Positions 33,594 through 42,984 of a stretch of DNA of 64,000 nt are shown piece by piece. A model generated the notes under the pieces. It was given only the letters and a program-made list of their open reading frames with translations. It was not told where the DNA came from and did not search any database. Numbering within the stretch: the first letter of the stretch is position 1; every line of letters starts with the position of its first letter. The stretch comes from Gluconacetobacter diazotrophicus PA1 5 (GTDB lineage: Bacteria; Pseudomonadota; Alphaproteobacteria; Acetobacterales; Acetobacteraceae). The translations under genes were made by a program, and so were the position numbers. Where the stretch lies: assembly GCF_000021325.1 (NCBI RefSeq), contig NC_011365.1:1054001-1118000 (forward strand), written 5' to 3'.

Positions 33594-36031
33594 GACACAG
33601 ATCCTTCCCGCAGAAGGTCCGCAGCCCACGCTATGCCACGCGCCTCAAACCAGGCCGGGAGAAATCCGGGACGGCCATGTTCCGCCAGCACTGCATCGAT
33701 CTGCCGGTGATCGTCCTTGCCGGATGCCGCGCATAGGGCAAGTGCTACCGGCCCGAGCCCCAGTTCAAACAGCCGGTTTCCCCGCTGCGTCTGGCAGTAA
33801 TATTCCCGCTTCGATGCCGCGCGGGCGATGATGGCGATCTGCCGGTCGTTGAGGCCGAAATCGCGATAGATGGCCGCGATCTGCGGCTCGATCGCCCGTT
33901 CATTGGGCAGGAAAATCCGCGTGGGGCAGCTTTCCACCACCGCTGGCGCAATGCGGGAATTGGCAATGTCCGACAGGGACTGAGTGGCAAAGATGACGCT
34001 GGCGTTCTTCTTACGCAGCGTTTTCAGCCATTCCCGGAGCTGGCCGGCAAAATCGCCGTCATCCAGCACCAGCCAGCCCTCATCGATGACCAGCAGCGTC
34101 GGCCGGCCGTCCAGGCGGCCTTCGATCCGATGGAACAGGTAGGACAGCACGGATGATGCCGCGCCGGAGCCGATCAGGCCCTCGGTCTCGAACACCACCA
34201 CATCGGCGTCTCCCAGCCGCTCAGCGTCCGCGTCGAGCAGGCGGCCATAGGGACCACCGAGACAGTATGGGGCCAGAGCCTGCTTCAGGGCGTTGGACTG
34301 GAGGAGCGCGACCAGACCTGAGATCGTGCGTTCATGGCTGGGCGATGACGCCAGGGAATTCAGCGCCGACCAGAGGTGAGACTTCACCTCCGGGATCAGC
34401 GTCACCCTCTCTCCGACAAGGATTTGGCCGAGCCATTCGCTGGCCCATTTGCGCTCATCGGGATCATCAATCTGCGCCAGAGGCTGGAGCGATACACTGC
34501 CACCCTGTTCTCCCGATGGATCAGCGTCTGTCAGCCCACCGCCGAGATCGTGCCAGTCACCACCCATCGCCAGCGTCGCGGCCCGCATCGAACCGCCAAA
34601 ATCGAAGGCGAAAATCTGCGATCCCGCATAACGCCGGAACTGGAGCGCCATCAACGCCAGTAGGACAGATTTGCCGGCTCCTGTTGGTCCTGCAATCAGG
34701 GTATGGCCAACATCCCCGACATGCAGGGCAAACCGGAACGGTGTGGCACCCGCCGTCCTGCCATAAAACAGCGGCGCTGCCCTGAAATGCCCATCCTGTT
34801 CCGGCCCGGCCCACACGGCAGAGAGCGGAATCATATGCGCCAGATTCAGTGTCGAGACCGGGGGCTGACGCACATTGGCGTAGACATGACCTGGCAGAGA
34901 TCCCAGCCACGCTTCCACGGCGTTGAGGCTTTCCGCCATGCAGGTGAAATCGCGCCCCTGGATGATCTTTTCGACGAGGCGAAGTTTTTCCACCGCTATG
35001 CTGGCGCTGCCATCCCAGACCGTGATGGTCGCGGTAAGATACGCCTGTCCGACATCGTCGGCACCGAGGGACTGCAAAGCCAGATCGGCGTCGGCCGCCT
35101 TGTTGGCGGCATCATTATCCACCAGCACCGACGCCTCGTTGGTCATGACCTCGCGCACGATGGCGGCAATACTCTTGCGCTTTGCGAACCACTGGCGACG
35201 GATTTTCGTCAGAACCTTGGTGGCGTCGGTCTTGTCGAGCAGGATCGCGCGGGTGGACCAGCGATAGGGCATCGCCAGCCGATTCAGGTCATCCAGGATT
35301 CCGGGAAACGTGCGGCTCGGGAAACCCGTGATGGTCAGGGTTTTCAAAAACGCATCGCCGAGTTTCGGCTCCAGACCACCCGACAGAGGCTGATCCACCA
35401 GCAGGGCATCCAGATGCATGGGAATTTCCGGCACCCTCACCCGCTGGTGCCGAGTGGAAATCGTCGAATGCAGATAGGTCAGCGTCTCGCCGTCATCCAG
35501 CCATGCCGCTTCGGGCATGAAGCCGTCCAGCAGGGCCAGAAGCCGGTCGGAGCGATCGATGAAGGAATTCAATATGTTATGCGGGTCCGGCCCATCGCGC
35601 TCCCTGCCCTCATACAGAAAACGCTCAGCACGCCCTGACGATTCCGCCGGTGGCAACCAGACCAGGGTCAGGAAATACCGGCTCTCGAAATGCGCGCCCT
35701 CGTCCTCGAACTGCTCCCGACGTTCCAGATCGACCATCTGGCTGGCCGCATCCGGGAAATCGCTCTCGGGATAGAGTGTCGCCGGGATGCGTTGCGCCTC
35801 GACGAACACGGCCCAACCTGAACCCAGACGGCGCAGGGCATTGTTCAGGCGTCCGGTGACACCCACCAGTTCAGCGGGCGTCGCACTGTCCAGATCGGGA
35901 CCGCGTATCTTTGCCGTGCGCTGGAAACTGCCGTCCTTGTTCAGGACGACGCCTTTCTCCACGAGCGCTGCCCATGGGAGAAAATCCGACAGGAGGGAAT
36001 TCTGGTTGCGATATTCGCCAAGCGACATCAT
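33590..36031 (-). CDS. trbE: TrbE/VirB4 secretion ATPase
   Basis: This conjugation ATPase of about 813 residues has the CagE/TrbE N-terminal domain and a C-terminal RecA-like motor with Walker A GPTGAGKS at about residues 448-455 and Walker B LLVIDEGWLVLDDGDF. It powers pilus assembly and substrate passage from the cytoplasmic face. ATG 36031 has GGGAGGG upstream and follows trbD by 13 bases; the longer open frame up to 36142 would overlap trbD without reason. Confidence 0.94.
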   Translation of the reverse strand: MMSLGEYRNQNSLLSDFLPWAALVEKGVVLNKDGSFQRTAKIRGPDLDSATPAELVGVTGRLNNALRRLGSGWAVFVEAQRIPATLYPESDFPDAASQMVDLERREQFEDEGAHFESRYFLTLVWLPPAESSGRAERFLYEGRERDGPDPHNILNSFIDRSDRLLALLDGFMPEAAWLDDGETLTYLHSTISTRHQRVRVPEIPMHLDALLVDQPLSGGLEPKLGDAFLKTLTITGFPSRTFPGILDDLNRLAMPYRWSTRAILLDKTDATKVLTKIRRQWFAKRKSIAAIVREVMTNEASVLVDNDAANKAADADLALQSLGADDVGQAYLTATITVWDGSASIAVEKLRLVEKIIQGRDFTCMAESLNAVEAWLGSLPGHVYANVRQPPVSTLNLAHMIPLSAVWAGPEQDGHFRAAPLFYGRTAGATPFRFALHVGDVGHTLIAGPTGAGKSVLLALMALQFRRYAGSQIFAFDFGGSMRAATLAMGGDWHDLGGGLTDADPSGEQGGSVSLQPLAQIDDPDERKWASEWLGQILVGERVTLIPEVKSHLWSALNSLASSPSHERTISGLVALLQSNALKQALAPYCLGGPYGRLLDADAERLGDADVVVFETEGLIGSGAASSVLSYLFHRIEGRLDGRPTLLVIDEGWLVLDDGDFAGQLREWLKTLRKKNASVIFATQSLSDIANSRIAPAVVESCPTRIFLPNERAIEPQIAAIYRDFGLNDRQIAIIARAASKREYYCQTQRGNRLFELGLGPVALALCAASGKDDHRQIDAVLAEHGRPGFLPAWFEARGIAWAADLLREGSVS

Positions 36032-36044
36032 GGCCCTGCCCTCC

Positions 36045-36320
36045 CTACGCCCGCAGCCAGGCGGGATAACGCAGATGCCGCCGCCCCACCTCAATGAAGA
36101 AAGGATCGCGTTTCGCCCCCCAGACCGCGAGCCCATGGCCAACGATCCAGAACACGGCCCCGATCAGCCAGAGCCGCAGGCCCAGCGCGATCGCTGCCGC
36201 CAGCGTGCCATTGGCGATGGCCACGGCACGGGGCGCCCCGCCCAGCAGGATCGGGTCGGTCAGCGAGCGATGCACCGGGACATGGAAGCCCGGCACGGCA
36301 TCATCGTCATATCCCGCCAT
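36045..36320 (-). CDS. trbD: TrbD/VirB3 inner membrane protein
   Basis: The 91-residue protein begins MAGYDDDAVPGFHVPVHRSLTDPILLGGAPRAVAIANG, the TrbD signature, with two hydrophobic segments after it (TLAAAIALGLRLWLIGAVFWIV) and the ending KRDPFFIEVGRRHLRY. VirB3-like proteins dock the VirB4 ATPase to the membrane. ATG 36320 shares one base with the trbC stop (TGATG), so the genes are coupled. Confidence 0.92.
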   Translation of the reverse strand: MAGYDDDAVPGFHVPVHRSLTDPILLGGAPRAVAIANGTLAAAIALGLRLWLIGAVFWIVGHGLAVWGAKRDPFFIEVGRRHLRYPAWLRA

Positions 36321-36688
36321 CAGATCAGTGCTCCACCGGAGAAGGAGAAGAACGACAGAAAGAAGCTCGACGCCGCAAAAGCGATGCTTAGCCCAAAGAC
36401 AATCTGAATCAGGCGGCGAAACCCGCCGGATGTTTCCCCGAAGGCCAGGGTCAGACCGGTCACGGTGATAATGATGACCGAGATGATCTTCGCCACCGGC
36501 CCCTGCACGGATTCCAGAATCTCGTTCAGCGGCGTTTCCCACGGCATGCTGGATCCTGACGCCCATGCCGATGACGCGAAAGCAAGCGACAGCAGCATGG
36601 AGGTTCCGAACACACGAAGATCCGGCACATGCCGGTCGGGACGTGCGACAGCGCATACGATGGCGCGCAGACGTGAAGGCGGCATCAT
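36320..36688 (-). CDS. trbC: TrbC/VirB2 pilin
   Basis: This 122-residue pilin precursor has a long signal peptide ending near ASSAWASGSSMPWETPL and two membrane helices (IISVIIITVTGLTLAFGE; LIQIVFGLSIAFAASSFFLSFF) with a short positive loop. RP4-type TrbC is cut and cyclised by the TraF protease; a TraF-like gene lies at 47365-47994. It overlaps the trbB stop by four bases. Confidence 0.9.
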   Translation of the reverse strand: MMPPSRLRAIVCAVARPDRHVPDLRVFGTSMLLSLAFASSAWASGSSMPWETPLNEILESVQGPVAKIISVIIITVTGLTLAFGETSGGFRRLIQIVFGLSIAFAASSFFLSFFSFSGGALI

Positions 36689-37689
36689 GATGATTCTCCA
36701 TTGGCAGCAAAGGATGTTTCGGGAGACGAGAGGCTGACCGGACGGATGCGATAGGTTCCGGTCGTGGGATCGAGGCCCTCGATTTCAGCCAGTTCGGACA
36801 GGCGGCGGGAATTGCCGCGCCCGGACAGGACCGCGATGACGTCGATCGTTTCAGCGATCATGGCGCGCGGCACCGTGACCACCGCCTCCTGGATCAACTG
36901 TTCCAGCCGATACAGGGCGGCGAGCACCGATCCGGCATGCAGCGTGCCGATGCCGCCGGGATGCCCGGTGCCCCATGCCTTGACCAGATCAAGGGCTTCA
37001 GCCCCACGTACCTCACCGATGGGGATACGGTCGGGGCGCAGGCGGAGACCAGAGCGGACGAGGTCCGACAGCGTGATGACACCTTCGCGGGTCCGCAGCG
37101 CTATGAGATTGGGTGCTGTGCATTGCAGTTCGCGCGTATCCTCGATCAGCACGACACGGTCATCGGTTTTCGCGACTTCGGCCAACAGGGCATTGACCAA
37201 CGTGGTCTTGCCCGTGCTGGTCCCGCCCGCGACCAGAATGTTTTTCCGTTCCACGACAGCGCGGCGCAGAAACACCGCCTGCCCCTCCGTCATGATTCCG
37301 GCGGCGACATAATCGTCGAGTGTGAACACGGCCACGGCGGGCTTGCGGATCGCGAAACTGGGGGCCGTCACCACGGGCGGCAGTAACCCCTCGAACCGTT
37401 CGCCGGTTGGTAGTTCGGCCGATACGCGCGGTGCCGCTTCATGCACCTCGGCCCCAACATGATGGGCCACCAGACGCACGATGCGCTCGGCATCGGCAGG
37501 TGCAATCCTGTCGCCCGTATCGCCCAGCCCCTCGGACAAGCGGTCGGTCCACAACCGCCCATCGGGATTGAGCATCACCTCGACCACTGCTGGGTCCGCC
37601 AAATGCCCCGCAATCGCCGGTCCCATCGCCGTGCGCAGCATGGACATGCCGCGCTGTCGGGCACCATTTTCAATCGGTGTAACCGCCAT
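36685..37689 (-). CDS. trbB: TrbB/VirB11 ATPase
   Basis: The 334-residue hexameric traffic ATPase has Walker A GGTSTGKT (residues 155-162), the Asp box [12 protein letters not shown] and the His box [14 protein letters not shown], plus the N-terminal domain ([13 protein letters not shown]). It is the first gene of the trbBCDEJLFGI block and works with TrbE to switch between pilus making and DNA transfer. A stable hairpin (37692-37741) lies just upstream of its start. Confidence 0.94.
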   Translation of the reverse strand: MAVTPIENGARQRGMSMLRTAMGPAIAGHLADPAVVEVMLNPDGRLWTDRLSEGLGDTGDRIAPADAERIVRLVAHHVGAEVHEAAPRVSAELPTGERFEGLLPPVVTAPSFAIRKPAVAVFTLDDYVAAGIMTEGQAVFLRRAVVERKNILVAGGTSTGKTTLVNALLAEVAKTDDRVVLIEDTRELQCTAPNLIALRTREGVITLSDLVRSGLRLRPDRIPIGEVRGAEALDLVKAWGTGHPGGIGTLHAGSVLAALYRLEQLIQEAVVTVPRAMIAETIDVIAVLSGRGNSRRLSELAEIEGLDPTTGTYRIRPVSLSSPETSFAANGESS

Positions 37690-37691
37690 GG

Positions 37692-37741
37692 GAATCCCCG
37701 TCCGTTTGGGTCATCCGGCTTTTCCGGACGACGACGGGGAT
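37692..37741. repeat. Two-part hairpin between copG and trbB
   Basis: atccccgtc and gacggggat form the outer 9-bp stem and atccgg/tccgga-type pairs form an inner stem. There is no T run. It begins two bases before the trbB start and could be an attenuator or a repressor site that sets trb expression apart from traG. Confidence 0.45.
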
Positions 37742-37837
37742 CATTAGAGAGTGCTGTTTTCTCCCGTTTTCAACAGCGTTTTCCTGCGATCGTACAGGAT
37801 CGTAACGGATGCGGTTTTTACTTGCTGGCTGCGGACA

Positions 37838-38269
37838 TCATGATTCTGATGTGGGAGGTACATCCTCCGGGATCTCATGCCGGAAAAATGGCCCCCGGCT
37901 AAGTCGTCGCCCAAGGGCTGCCACGAACGCCTCGTAGCGTTCCGCCCCTTGTGCCCGTGCCGCAGCGGCCGCTGGTTCCGGCAAGGCCGGGCTGACCGTC
38001 ATCCAGTAGCGGATGAACAGGGCCAGCGTCTCAAGGCTGATCCCGAGATCGCGCTCCATGCGAGCGACCTGCCGGTCGAGACGATCCAGCCTGCGGCTCA
38101 TCGCCGCTTCCCGCCGCTCATCGGCATCGGGCGACAGGAAGGATGCAATGGCGGCCTCCGCCACCAGGGACAGGGACAGATCGCGCCGCGCCGCGTGCGC
38201 GGTCAGGGCATCCAGCAGCTTCGGTTCCAGATAGACCGACAGCCGCGCCTTCTTGGGGGATGTTCTCAT
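37838..38269 (-). CDS. CopG/RHH-type regulator between traG and trbB
   Basis: This protein of about 143 residues starts MRTSPKKARLSVYLEPKLLDALTAHAARRDLSLSLVAEAAIASFL, a ribbon-helix-helix DNA-binding region, followed by a coiled-coil-like stretch (RRLDRLDRQVARMERDLG) and a C-terminal domain. A CopG-like gene in this exact position is common in Tn4371-type elements, where it may control transfer genes. ATG 38269 is chosen over upstream in-frame starts because it lies seven bases after the traG stop and gives the RHH start directly. Confidence 0.82.
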   Translation of the reverse strand: MRTSPKKARLSVYLEPKLLDALTAHAARRDLSLSLVAEAAIASFLSPDADERREAAMSRRLDRLDRQVARMERDLGISLETLALFIRYWMTVSPALPEPAAAAARAQGAERYEAFVAALGRRLSRGPFFRHEIPEDVPPTSES

Positions 38270-38276
38270 CACGCCC

Positions 38277-40277
38277 TCACAGCCCAAGGTCATTGCCACG
38301 GTCGAGGCCGGCCTGCCGGCCGATCCGCGTCAGGTCGGCACGATCCCGTGCTTCCGGATCCGGTGGCAGTTCCTCGCCAAAGAGGTCAGGATCTGTACGC
38401 TTCTTGTGTTTGCCGACATCCGTCGGATCATGCTCACGCGACCATTTCCGTCCCGTGCCGAGGGATTCATCACTATCGGCGTCGTCGGGTTTATCCGGTG
38501 CTGCCGACGCCCCCACCTGCTCCGGTGGCGGGGTGACAGGAGACGGACGACCACTCCAGTCATCGGGCCGGACAGGCCGTGGCAATTGTGCAGGATCGGG
38601 CGGCGGCAGGATGCGCTCGACGAAGCGGCGATCCCGGAAATATCGCGCCTTCCGTGCCCGGATCGGTGGGCAGCCCGCCACCATGACCACCTCCTCCCGT
38701 GCCGGAATCTGCATGACTTCGCCCACCGTCATCAGGGGCCGCGCGCTCTCCTGGCGCGAGACCATGAGATGCCCAAGCCAAGGCGACAGCCGATGGCCGG
38801 CATAGTTCTTCTGCGACCGGATCTCGGTGGCCACACCCAGACCGTCGGACACGCGCTTTGCTGTACGTTCGTCGTTCGTAGCGAAGGATACTCGGACATG
38901 GCAGTTGTCGAGAATACTGTTGTTCTGACCGTACGCCTTGTCGATCTGGTTAAGGGACTGCGCGATCAGGAACGCCTTGATCCCGTAGCCCGCCATGAAG
39001 GCGAGCGCGCTCTCGAAGAAGTCCAGCCTGCCGAGAGCAGGAAACTCGTCGAGCATCAGCAGCAGGCGACGCCGCCCCGCCCGACCGGACAGATCCTCCG
39101 TCAGCCGCCGCCCGATCTGGTTGAGGATCAGGCGGATCAGAGGCTTGGTGCGGCTGATATCCGAGGGCGGGATGACGAAATACAGGGAAACAGGCCGTTC
39201 GCCGTCCAGCAGATCGCCGATCCGCCATTCGCAGCGACTGGTCACGGTGGCCACCACCGGATCGCGGTAGAGGCCGAGAAACGACATGGCGGTGGACAGC
39301 ACGCCGGAGCGCTCGTTGTCCGATTTGTTGAGCAGTTCCCGTGCCGTTGAGGCCACGACGGGATGCGGCCCCTTCCCGTCCAGATGGTTCGTGCGCATCA
39401 TGGCGGACAGAGTTGCCTCGATCGACCGCTTCGGGTCGGAAAGGAATTTCGCCACCCCGGCGAGGGTCTTGTCTTCCTCGGCATAGAGCACATGCAGGAT
39501 CGCACCGACCAGCAGGGCGTGGGAGGTTTTCTCCCAGTGGTTACGCCGCTCCAGCGAACCCTCCGGATCGACCAGAATATCGGCGATGTTCTGCACGTCG
39601 CGGACCTCCGATGCCCCACGCCGCACCTCCAGCAGCGGGTTGTAGGCCGAGGACGCCGGATTGGTGGGGTCGAACAGCAGCACACGTCCGAAGCGGGCAC
39701 GGAAACCGGCGGTGATCTGCCAGTTCTCACCCTTGATGTCATGGATGATGGCCGAGCCCGGCCAGGTCAGAAGTGTGGGGATCACCATGCCTACACCCTT
39801 ACCCGTACGCGTCGGCGCGAAGGTCAGGACATGCTCGGGACCATCGTGCCGGAGATAGGCCCGGCGGTATTTTCCCAGCACCACCCCATCCTCGCCCAGC
39901 AGCCCCGCCGCGCGGATTTCCGCGTCCTCGGCCCAGCGAGCGGACCCATAGGTCGCGGCGCGCTTCGCCTCGCGGGCGCGGTGGACGGACAGCGCCACGG
40001 CGGCTGCGAAGGCCAGTACCCCGCCCGAACCCGCGATCCAGGCACCCCGCGCGAAGACCGCCGGGGCGTAGGCGTCGAACTCGTACCACCACCAGAAAAA
40101 AAGCGGCGGAGCGTAGACCGGCCAACGATGCAGAACCGTGAACCACGGTTGACCGAGTTCCGGTTGGAACGCGAGTTCCCAGGCCGTCCATTGTGTCGCC
40201 GTCCACCAGGACAGCACGATCATGGACAGGACCAGCAGCGCCTGCCCCCACTGGATACGTGTTCCCGGCTGGTCCAT
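38277..40277 (-). CDS. traG: TraG/VirD4 coupling protein
   Basis: The 666-residue coupling ATPase has N-terminal membrane helices (ALLVLSMIVLSWWTATQW; VYAPPLFFWWWYEF; VLAFAAAVALSV), Walker A APTRTGKG (residues 154-161) and Walker B LLLMLDEFPALGRLD. It brings the relaxase-DNA complex to the secretion channel. Downstream lie the CopG-like gene and the trb operon on the same strand. Upstream the strand switches to a plus-strand cargo, so its promoter must lie in 40278-40450. Confidence 0.94.
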   Translation of the reverse strand: MDQPGTRIQWGQALLVLSMIVLSWWTATQWTAWELAFQPELGQPWFTVLHRWPVYAPPLFFWWWYEFDAYAPAVFARGAWIAGSGGVLAFAAAVALSVHRAREAKRAATYGSARWAEDAEIRAAGLLGEDGVVLGKYRRAYLRHDGPEHVLTFAPTRTGKGVGMVIPTLLTWPGSAIIHDIKGENWQITAGFRARFGRVLLFDPTNPASSAYNPLLEVRRGASEVRDVQNIADILVDPEGSLERRNHWEKTSHALLVGAILHVLYAEEDKTLAGVAKFLSDPKRSIEATLSAMMRTNHLDGKGPHPVVASTARELLNKSDNERSGVLSTAMSFLGLYRDPVVATVTSRCEWRIGDLLDGERPVSLYFVIPPSDISRTKPLIRLILNQIGRRLTEDLSGRAGRRRLLLMLDEFPALGRLDFFESALAFMAGYGIKAFLIAQSLNQIDKAYGQNNSILDNCHVRVSFATNDERTAKRVSDGLGVATEIRSQKNYAGHRLSPWLGHLMVSRQESARPLMTVGEVMQIPAREEVVMVAGCPPIRARKARYFRDRRFVERILPPPDPAQLPRPVRPDDWSGRPSPVTPPPEQVGASAAPDKPDDADSDESLGTGRKWSREHDPTDVGKHKKRTDPDLFGEELPPDPEARDRADLTRIGRQAGLDRGNDLGL

Positions 40278-40450
40278 CGATCCCTCCCCCTGTCATGGGA
40301 GACAGCGAAGAACCGGCGCTTTCCAGGGCGCAAGCATGATCCGGCACCCATCGTACCCGAGCGGGCAGGAGCGAAGAAATACTTGCGCGTTGCGGGCTAC
40401 AGCCAAACCCGCCCATCATGCGCGGGATATCTCTCGGAAGGAGTCGAGCC

Positions 40451-40600
40451 ATGACTGGACCGCAGAACCCGCCTCGGTCTGACGATGCAGTTGATCAACT
40501 AGGCACGGAGGAACGGAGGAAGCTCGACCCTGTGATTGATGCACTGAACGCATTGCACTTGCAGCACGGCTTCCTGAGCGATGAATTCCCGACGCTTTGA
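40451..40600 (+). CDS. Short CcdA-like C-terminal peptide, 49 residues
   Basis: The peptide ends VIDALNALHLQHGFLSDEFPTL, close to the C-terminal toxin-binding tail of CcdA antitoxins (N...HG.FSDE.R.F), but lacks the N-terminal ribbon-helix-helix. It has its own ATG with GGAAGGAG upstream, so it may be expressed. No CcdB toxin follows. It could be a remnant, or a free toxin-neutralising peptide. It is the first plus-strand gene of the cargo between traG and the relaxase. Confidence 0.5.
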   Translation: MTGPQNPPRSDDAVDQLGTEERRKLDPVIDALNALHLQHGFLSDEFPTL

Positions 40601-40616
40601 GCCGGGCGATCTCCAC

Positions 40617-40663
40617 TTGAATCGTGCATATGTCGGACATTTATGGTAGAAACGTCCGACATA
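40617..40663 (+). promoter_or_regulatory. Promoter with 10-bp inverted-repeat operator of the toxin-antitoxin operon
   Basis: tatgtcggac (40629-40638) and gtccgacata (40654-40663) are a perfect inverted repeat with 15 bases between. A TTGAAT (40617) and TATGGT (40642) can be read as -35 and -10, with the repeat over the -10 region. This is the usual layout of antitoxin autoregulation. Confidence 0.6.
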
Positions 40664-40675
40664 AGGGAGACTCCG

Positions 40676-41098
40676 ATGGCACATACGAGCCGACAGCAAG
40701 GTGCTACCAAATCCGGTGTGACTGCACCGGCCAGCATCGGTCCTGCTGCCCGCCCGGCGCGCCGGCGTGGGAAAACCAGCCAGCCGACCGTGGAAAGCGA
40801 CATTATACGGGTGTTCAAAAGCAAGGCGTTCGCGAGCCTGATGGCGCGCGATCCGTCGGTTGCACGCGCGGTTGTCTTCCTGACGCACCAGGGTGTCGTC
40901 ACCGGCGTCCGCTCGAAGAAGATTTCCACGCGTGTCGATCCCGGCGTGATGGATGCAGCCCGGAAGCGGTTCGGACTGACCAACGATGCCGACGTCATCA
41001 ACGCCAGCCTGGCGATGGCGGCAGCGCCAGATCGGTTCAAGACATGGCTCATGGAGAGCCAGGACACGGTCACGGACGATTTTGAACTCGCGGTATAA
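40676..41098 (+). CDS. Putative antitoxin upstream of a PIN-domain toxin
   Basis: The 140-residue protein has a basic N-terminus (ARRRGKTSQPTVESDIIRVFKSKAFASLM) and a C-terminal half that may be an RHH-like DNA-binding unit (KKISTRVDPGVMDAARKRFGLTNDADVINASLAMAA). It lies nine bases before a PIN-domain gene and behind an inverted-repeat promoter, the standard antitoxin position. ATG 40676 has AGGGAGA upstream; the ATG 33 bases earlier lies inside the operator. The family name is not recognised. Confidence 0.65.
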   Translation: MAHTSRQQGATKSGVTAPASIGPAARPARRRGKTSQPTVESDIIRVFKSKAFASLMARDPSVARAVVFLTHQGVVTGVRSKKISTRVDPGVMDAARKRFGLTNDADVINASLAMAAAPDRFKTWLMESQDTVTDDFELAV

Positions 41099-41107
41099 GC
41101 ATTCATC

Positions 41108-41734
41108 GTGAAGACGCCAGCAGGATCGCGCGGCAACGAAACCGCCGCCGACATTGCACGACAGCATGACCCCGACGCCTATGCACGGGCGATGGCACGC
41201 CGACCCGACACAGAGCTTCCGTTCGACATCACGGCCCAGCCGCCGGACCTGCCGGTCATGCTCGACACGAATTTCTATCTGCGACGCCTTCAGGGAAAGC
41301 TCGCGCCGGATCTGGCTGCCTTCGTGGCCAGCCGGAGGATTCTGCATAGCGGCGTCGCATGTAGCGAGCTTGCCATCAGCGCAGGCATCCTCGATCCGAC
41401 TCATCCCGCCACGCCGCACAACCGCAAAGTCGTGCTGGATATGCTCGACACAATCGACCGAACGGATATCGTGGCCCCCAGCGCGGAAACCTGGGCCGAA
41501 GCGGGCATGATCGCCGGTATTCTGGCTCGGACGCAGCATCTCGCAAAGCCCAAGAGCACGCTGACGTCAGCGGAAGCGTGCTGCCAGGAGGGCCTGCGCC
41601 GGAAGCTGATTAATGACACCCTGCTCTTCCTCAGCGCCCGCGAGCAAAATGCCATCCTGGTGTCGATGAACCGTCGCGATATGGATCTCCTTCTCCGTTT
41701 CCGGCCGGACACCAGCGTTCTGCTATTCCGCTGA
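41108..41734 (+). CDS. PIN-domain protein, probable toxin RNase
   Basis: The 208-residue protein carries a PIN nuclease pattern: Asp53 in VMLDTNFYLRRL, an acidic residue in ACSELAISAG, and LINDTLLFLSAREQNAILVSMNRRDMDLLLRF near the end, as in VapC-like RNases. It starts at GTG 41108, after the likely antitoxin. An N-terminal extension of about 45 residues is longer than in ordinary VapC. The gene after it shares one base with its stop (TGATG), which ties the cyclotransferase-like gene to the same operon. Confidence 0.72.
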   Translation: MKTPAGSRGNETAADIARQHDPDAYARAMARRPDTELPFDITAQPPDLPVMLDTNFYLRRLQGKLAPDLAAFVASRRILHSGVACSELAISAGILDPTHPATPHNRKVVLDMLDTIDRTDIVAPSAETWAEAGMIAGILARTQHLAKPKSTLTSAEACCQEGLRRKLINDTLLFLSAREQNAILVSMNRRDMDLLLRFRPDTSVLLFR

Positions 41735-42222
41735 TGGCGGCACTGGAACCAGAGCGAACAAAAATTGAAGTGAGAGCGGACATGATTTCACGTCACATTT
41801 CGATTTTCTTCTACGGCCTGTTCATGGATGCGGATGTCCTACGGAGGCAAGGATTTGAACCCGCGAACCCTCGACCGGCTGAGGTCGCGGGAATGGCGCT
41901 TCGTATTGGAAAGCGCGCTACTCTTGTCCCTGACATATCTGGTTCAGTGCATGGAATAGTCATGGACCTGACTCACAACGATATCGACCGTCTTTACGCC
42001 GACGAAAGCGTCGCCTCCTACCGGGCAGAAGCTGTCTTGGCCCGCCTCTCCGATAGCACAAGCATCGCAGCCCTTTGTTTCAATCTGCCGATACCTCCGG
42101 AAAGAGGCGTCACCAGCAATGAGTATCGCGAAAAACTCCGCGAAGTTGGCCGCAAAGTCGGCCTACCTGCCCACTATACCGACGGACTGTTAAACCTAAT
42201 CGAGACATCCGAACGACAATGA
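41734..42222 (+). CDS. Gamma-glutamylcyclotransferase-like (AIG2-fold) protein
   Basis: The 162-residue protein has the cyclotransferase-fold start ISIFFYGLFMDADVLRRQGFEPANPRPAEVAGMALRIGKRATLVPDISGSVHGIVMDLTHNDIDRLY. In the family F/YGxL and a catalytic Glu act on gamma-glutamyl peptides. It overlaps the PIN gene by one base (TGATG), so it may be a third member of the toxin-antitoxin operon. The start could instead be ATG 41782, which begins right at the fold. Confidence 0.75.
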   Translation: MAALEPERTKIEVRADMISRHISIFFYGLFMDADVLRRQGFEPANPRPAEVAGMALRIGKRATLVPDISGSVHGIVMDLTHNDIDRLYADESVASYRAEAVLARLSDSTSIAALCFNLPIPPERGVTSNEYREKLREVGRKVGLPAHYTDGLLNLIETSERQ

Positions 42223-42228
42223 CGCTTC

Positions 42229-42921
42229 TCAGTCCAGCATCCAGTAAACGCCCATATCAGCATGAATCGCGGTGGTATCAAAAATCGGCAAGTCTATATC
42301 GTCCTGAGAGATAAGCATGGCGATCTCCGTGCATCCAAGAATGACACTATCGGCCCCTTCCGTCTGCATTCGGCGGACGGCATTTCTATAATGCTCTCGG
42401 CTTTCATCGCGTATGATACCCCGGCAAAGTTCTTCATAGATAATGCGATGAATGCCGATCCGCGCATCCCCATCGGGAATCCTGGCCGTGATCCCGAACA
42501 AATCGCGCAGGCGTTTCGTGTAGAATTCGCGCTCCATCGTGAAACGGGTCGCAAGAAGCACGGGGTGTTTGCAGCCGGCGCGTTGCAACGCTTCACCAGT
42601 CGCGTCCGCGATATGCAGTGCCGGGATCTCCGCCGCCTGTTCGATGGCCTCATGGAGACAATGCATGGTGTTGCTACAGATCAGCAATGCCTCAGCGCCT
42701 GACCGTTTCAAATGCTGACCGGCCCGGCTTAACTGCTCTGTGAGCGCCGACCAGTCATCTTCACGTTGACGTTCCGCGATCGGCGCGAAATCCGGAGACC
42801 AGAGCAGCAAGGGGGCCGAGTGCAGACCACCCTTTCGCGCCCGGACGCCCTCGTTCAGCAGCCGATAGTAGATCGCCGTGCTTTCCCAGCTCATTCCACC
42901 CAGAAGACCAAGAACGCGCAT
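42229..42921 (-). CDS. Aspartate/glutamate racemase family protein
   Basis: The 230-residue racemase has two cysteines in the expected places, ALLICSNTMHCLHEA and SVILGCTEIAMLI, and the typical start MRVLGLLGGMSWESTAIYYRLLNEGVR, as in RacX/YgeA-like broad-specificity racemases. ATG 42921 has AAGGAG upstream. It is divergent from the AraC gene at 42985, with 63 bases between. It converges on the cyclotransferase-like gene with six bases between. It may supply D-amino acids for the cell wall or catabolism. Confidence 0.9.
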   Translation of the reverse strand: MRVLGLLGGMSWESTAIYYRLLNEGVRARKGGLHSAPLLLWSPDFAPIAERQREDDWSALTEQLSRAGQHLKRSGAEALLICSNTMHCLHEAIEQAAEIPALHIADATGEALQRAGCKHPVLLATRFTMEREFYTKRLRDLFGITARIPDGDARIGIHRIIYEELCRGIIRDESREHYRNAVRRMQTEGADSVILGCTEIAMLISQDDIDLPIFDTTAIHADMGVYWMLD

Positions 42922-42984
42922 TTTCTTCTCCTTTTCCTGTCCGTGACCGTTACTATCGAAGCCAGGGGACGGGTCTTGAACAAA

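Noticed and set aside
41850-41875. ggatttgaacc pattern resembling the 3' part of a tRNA
   Set aside because: It lies in the cyclotransferase-like gene and encodes the conserved GFEPANPRPAEV stretch; similarity to a T arm is chance.
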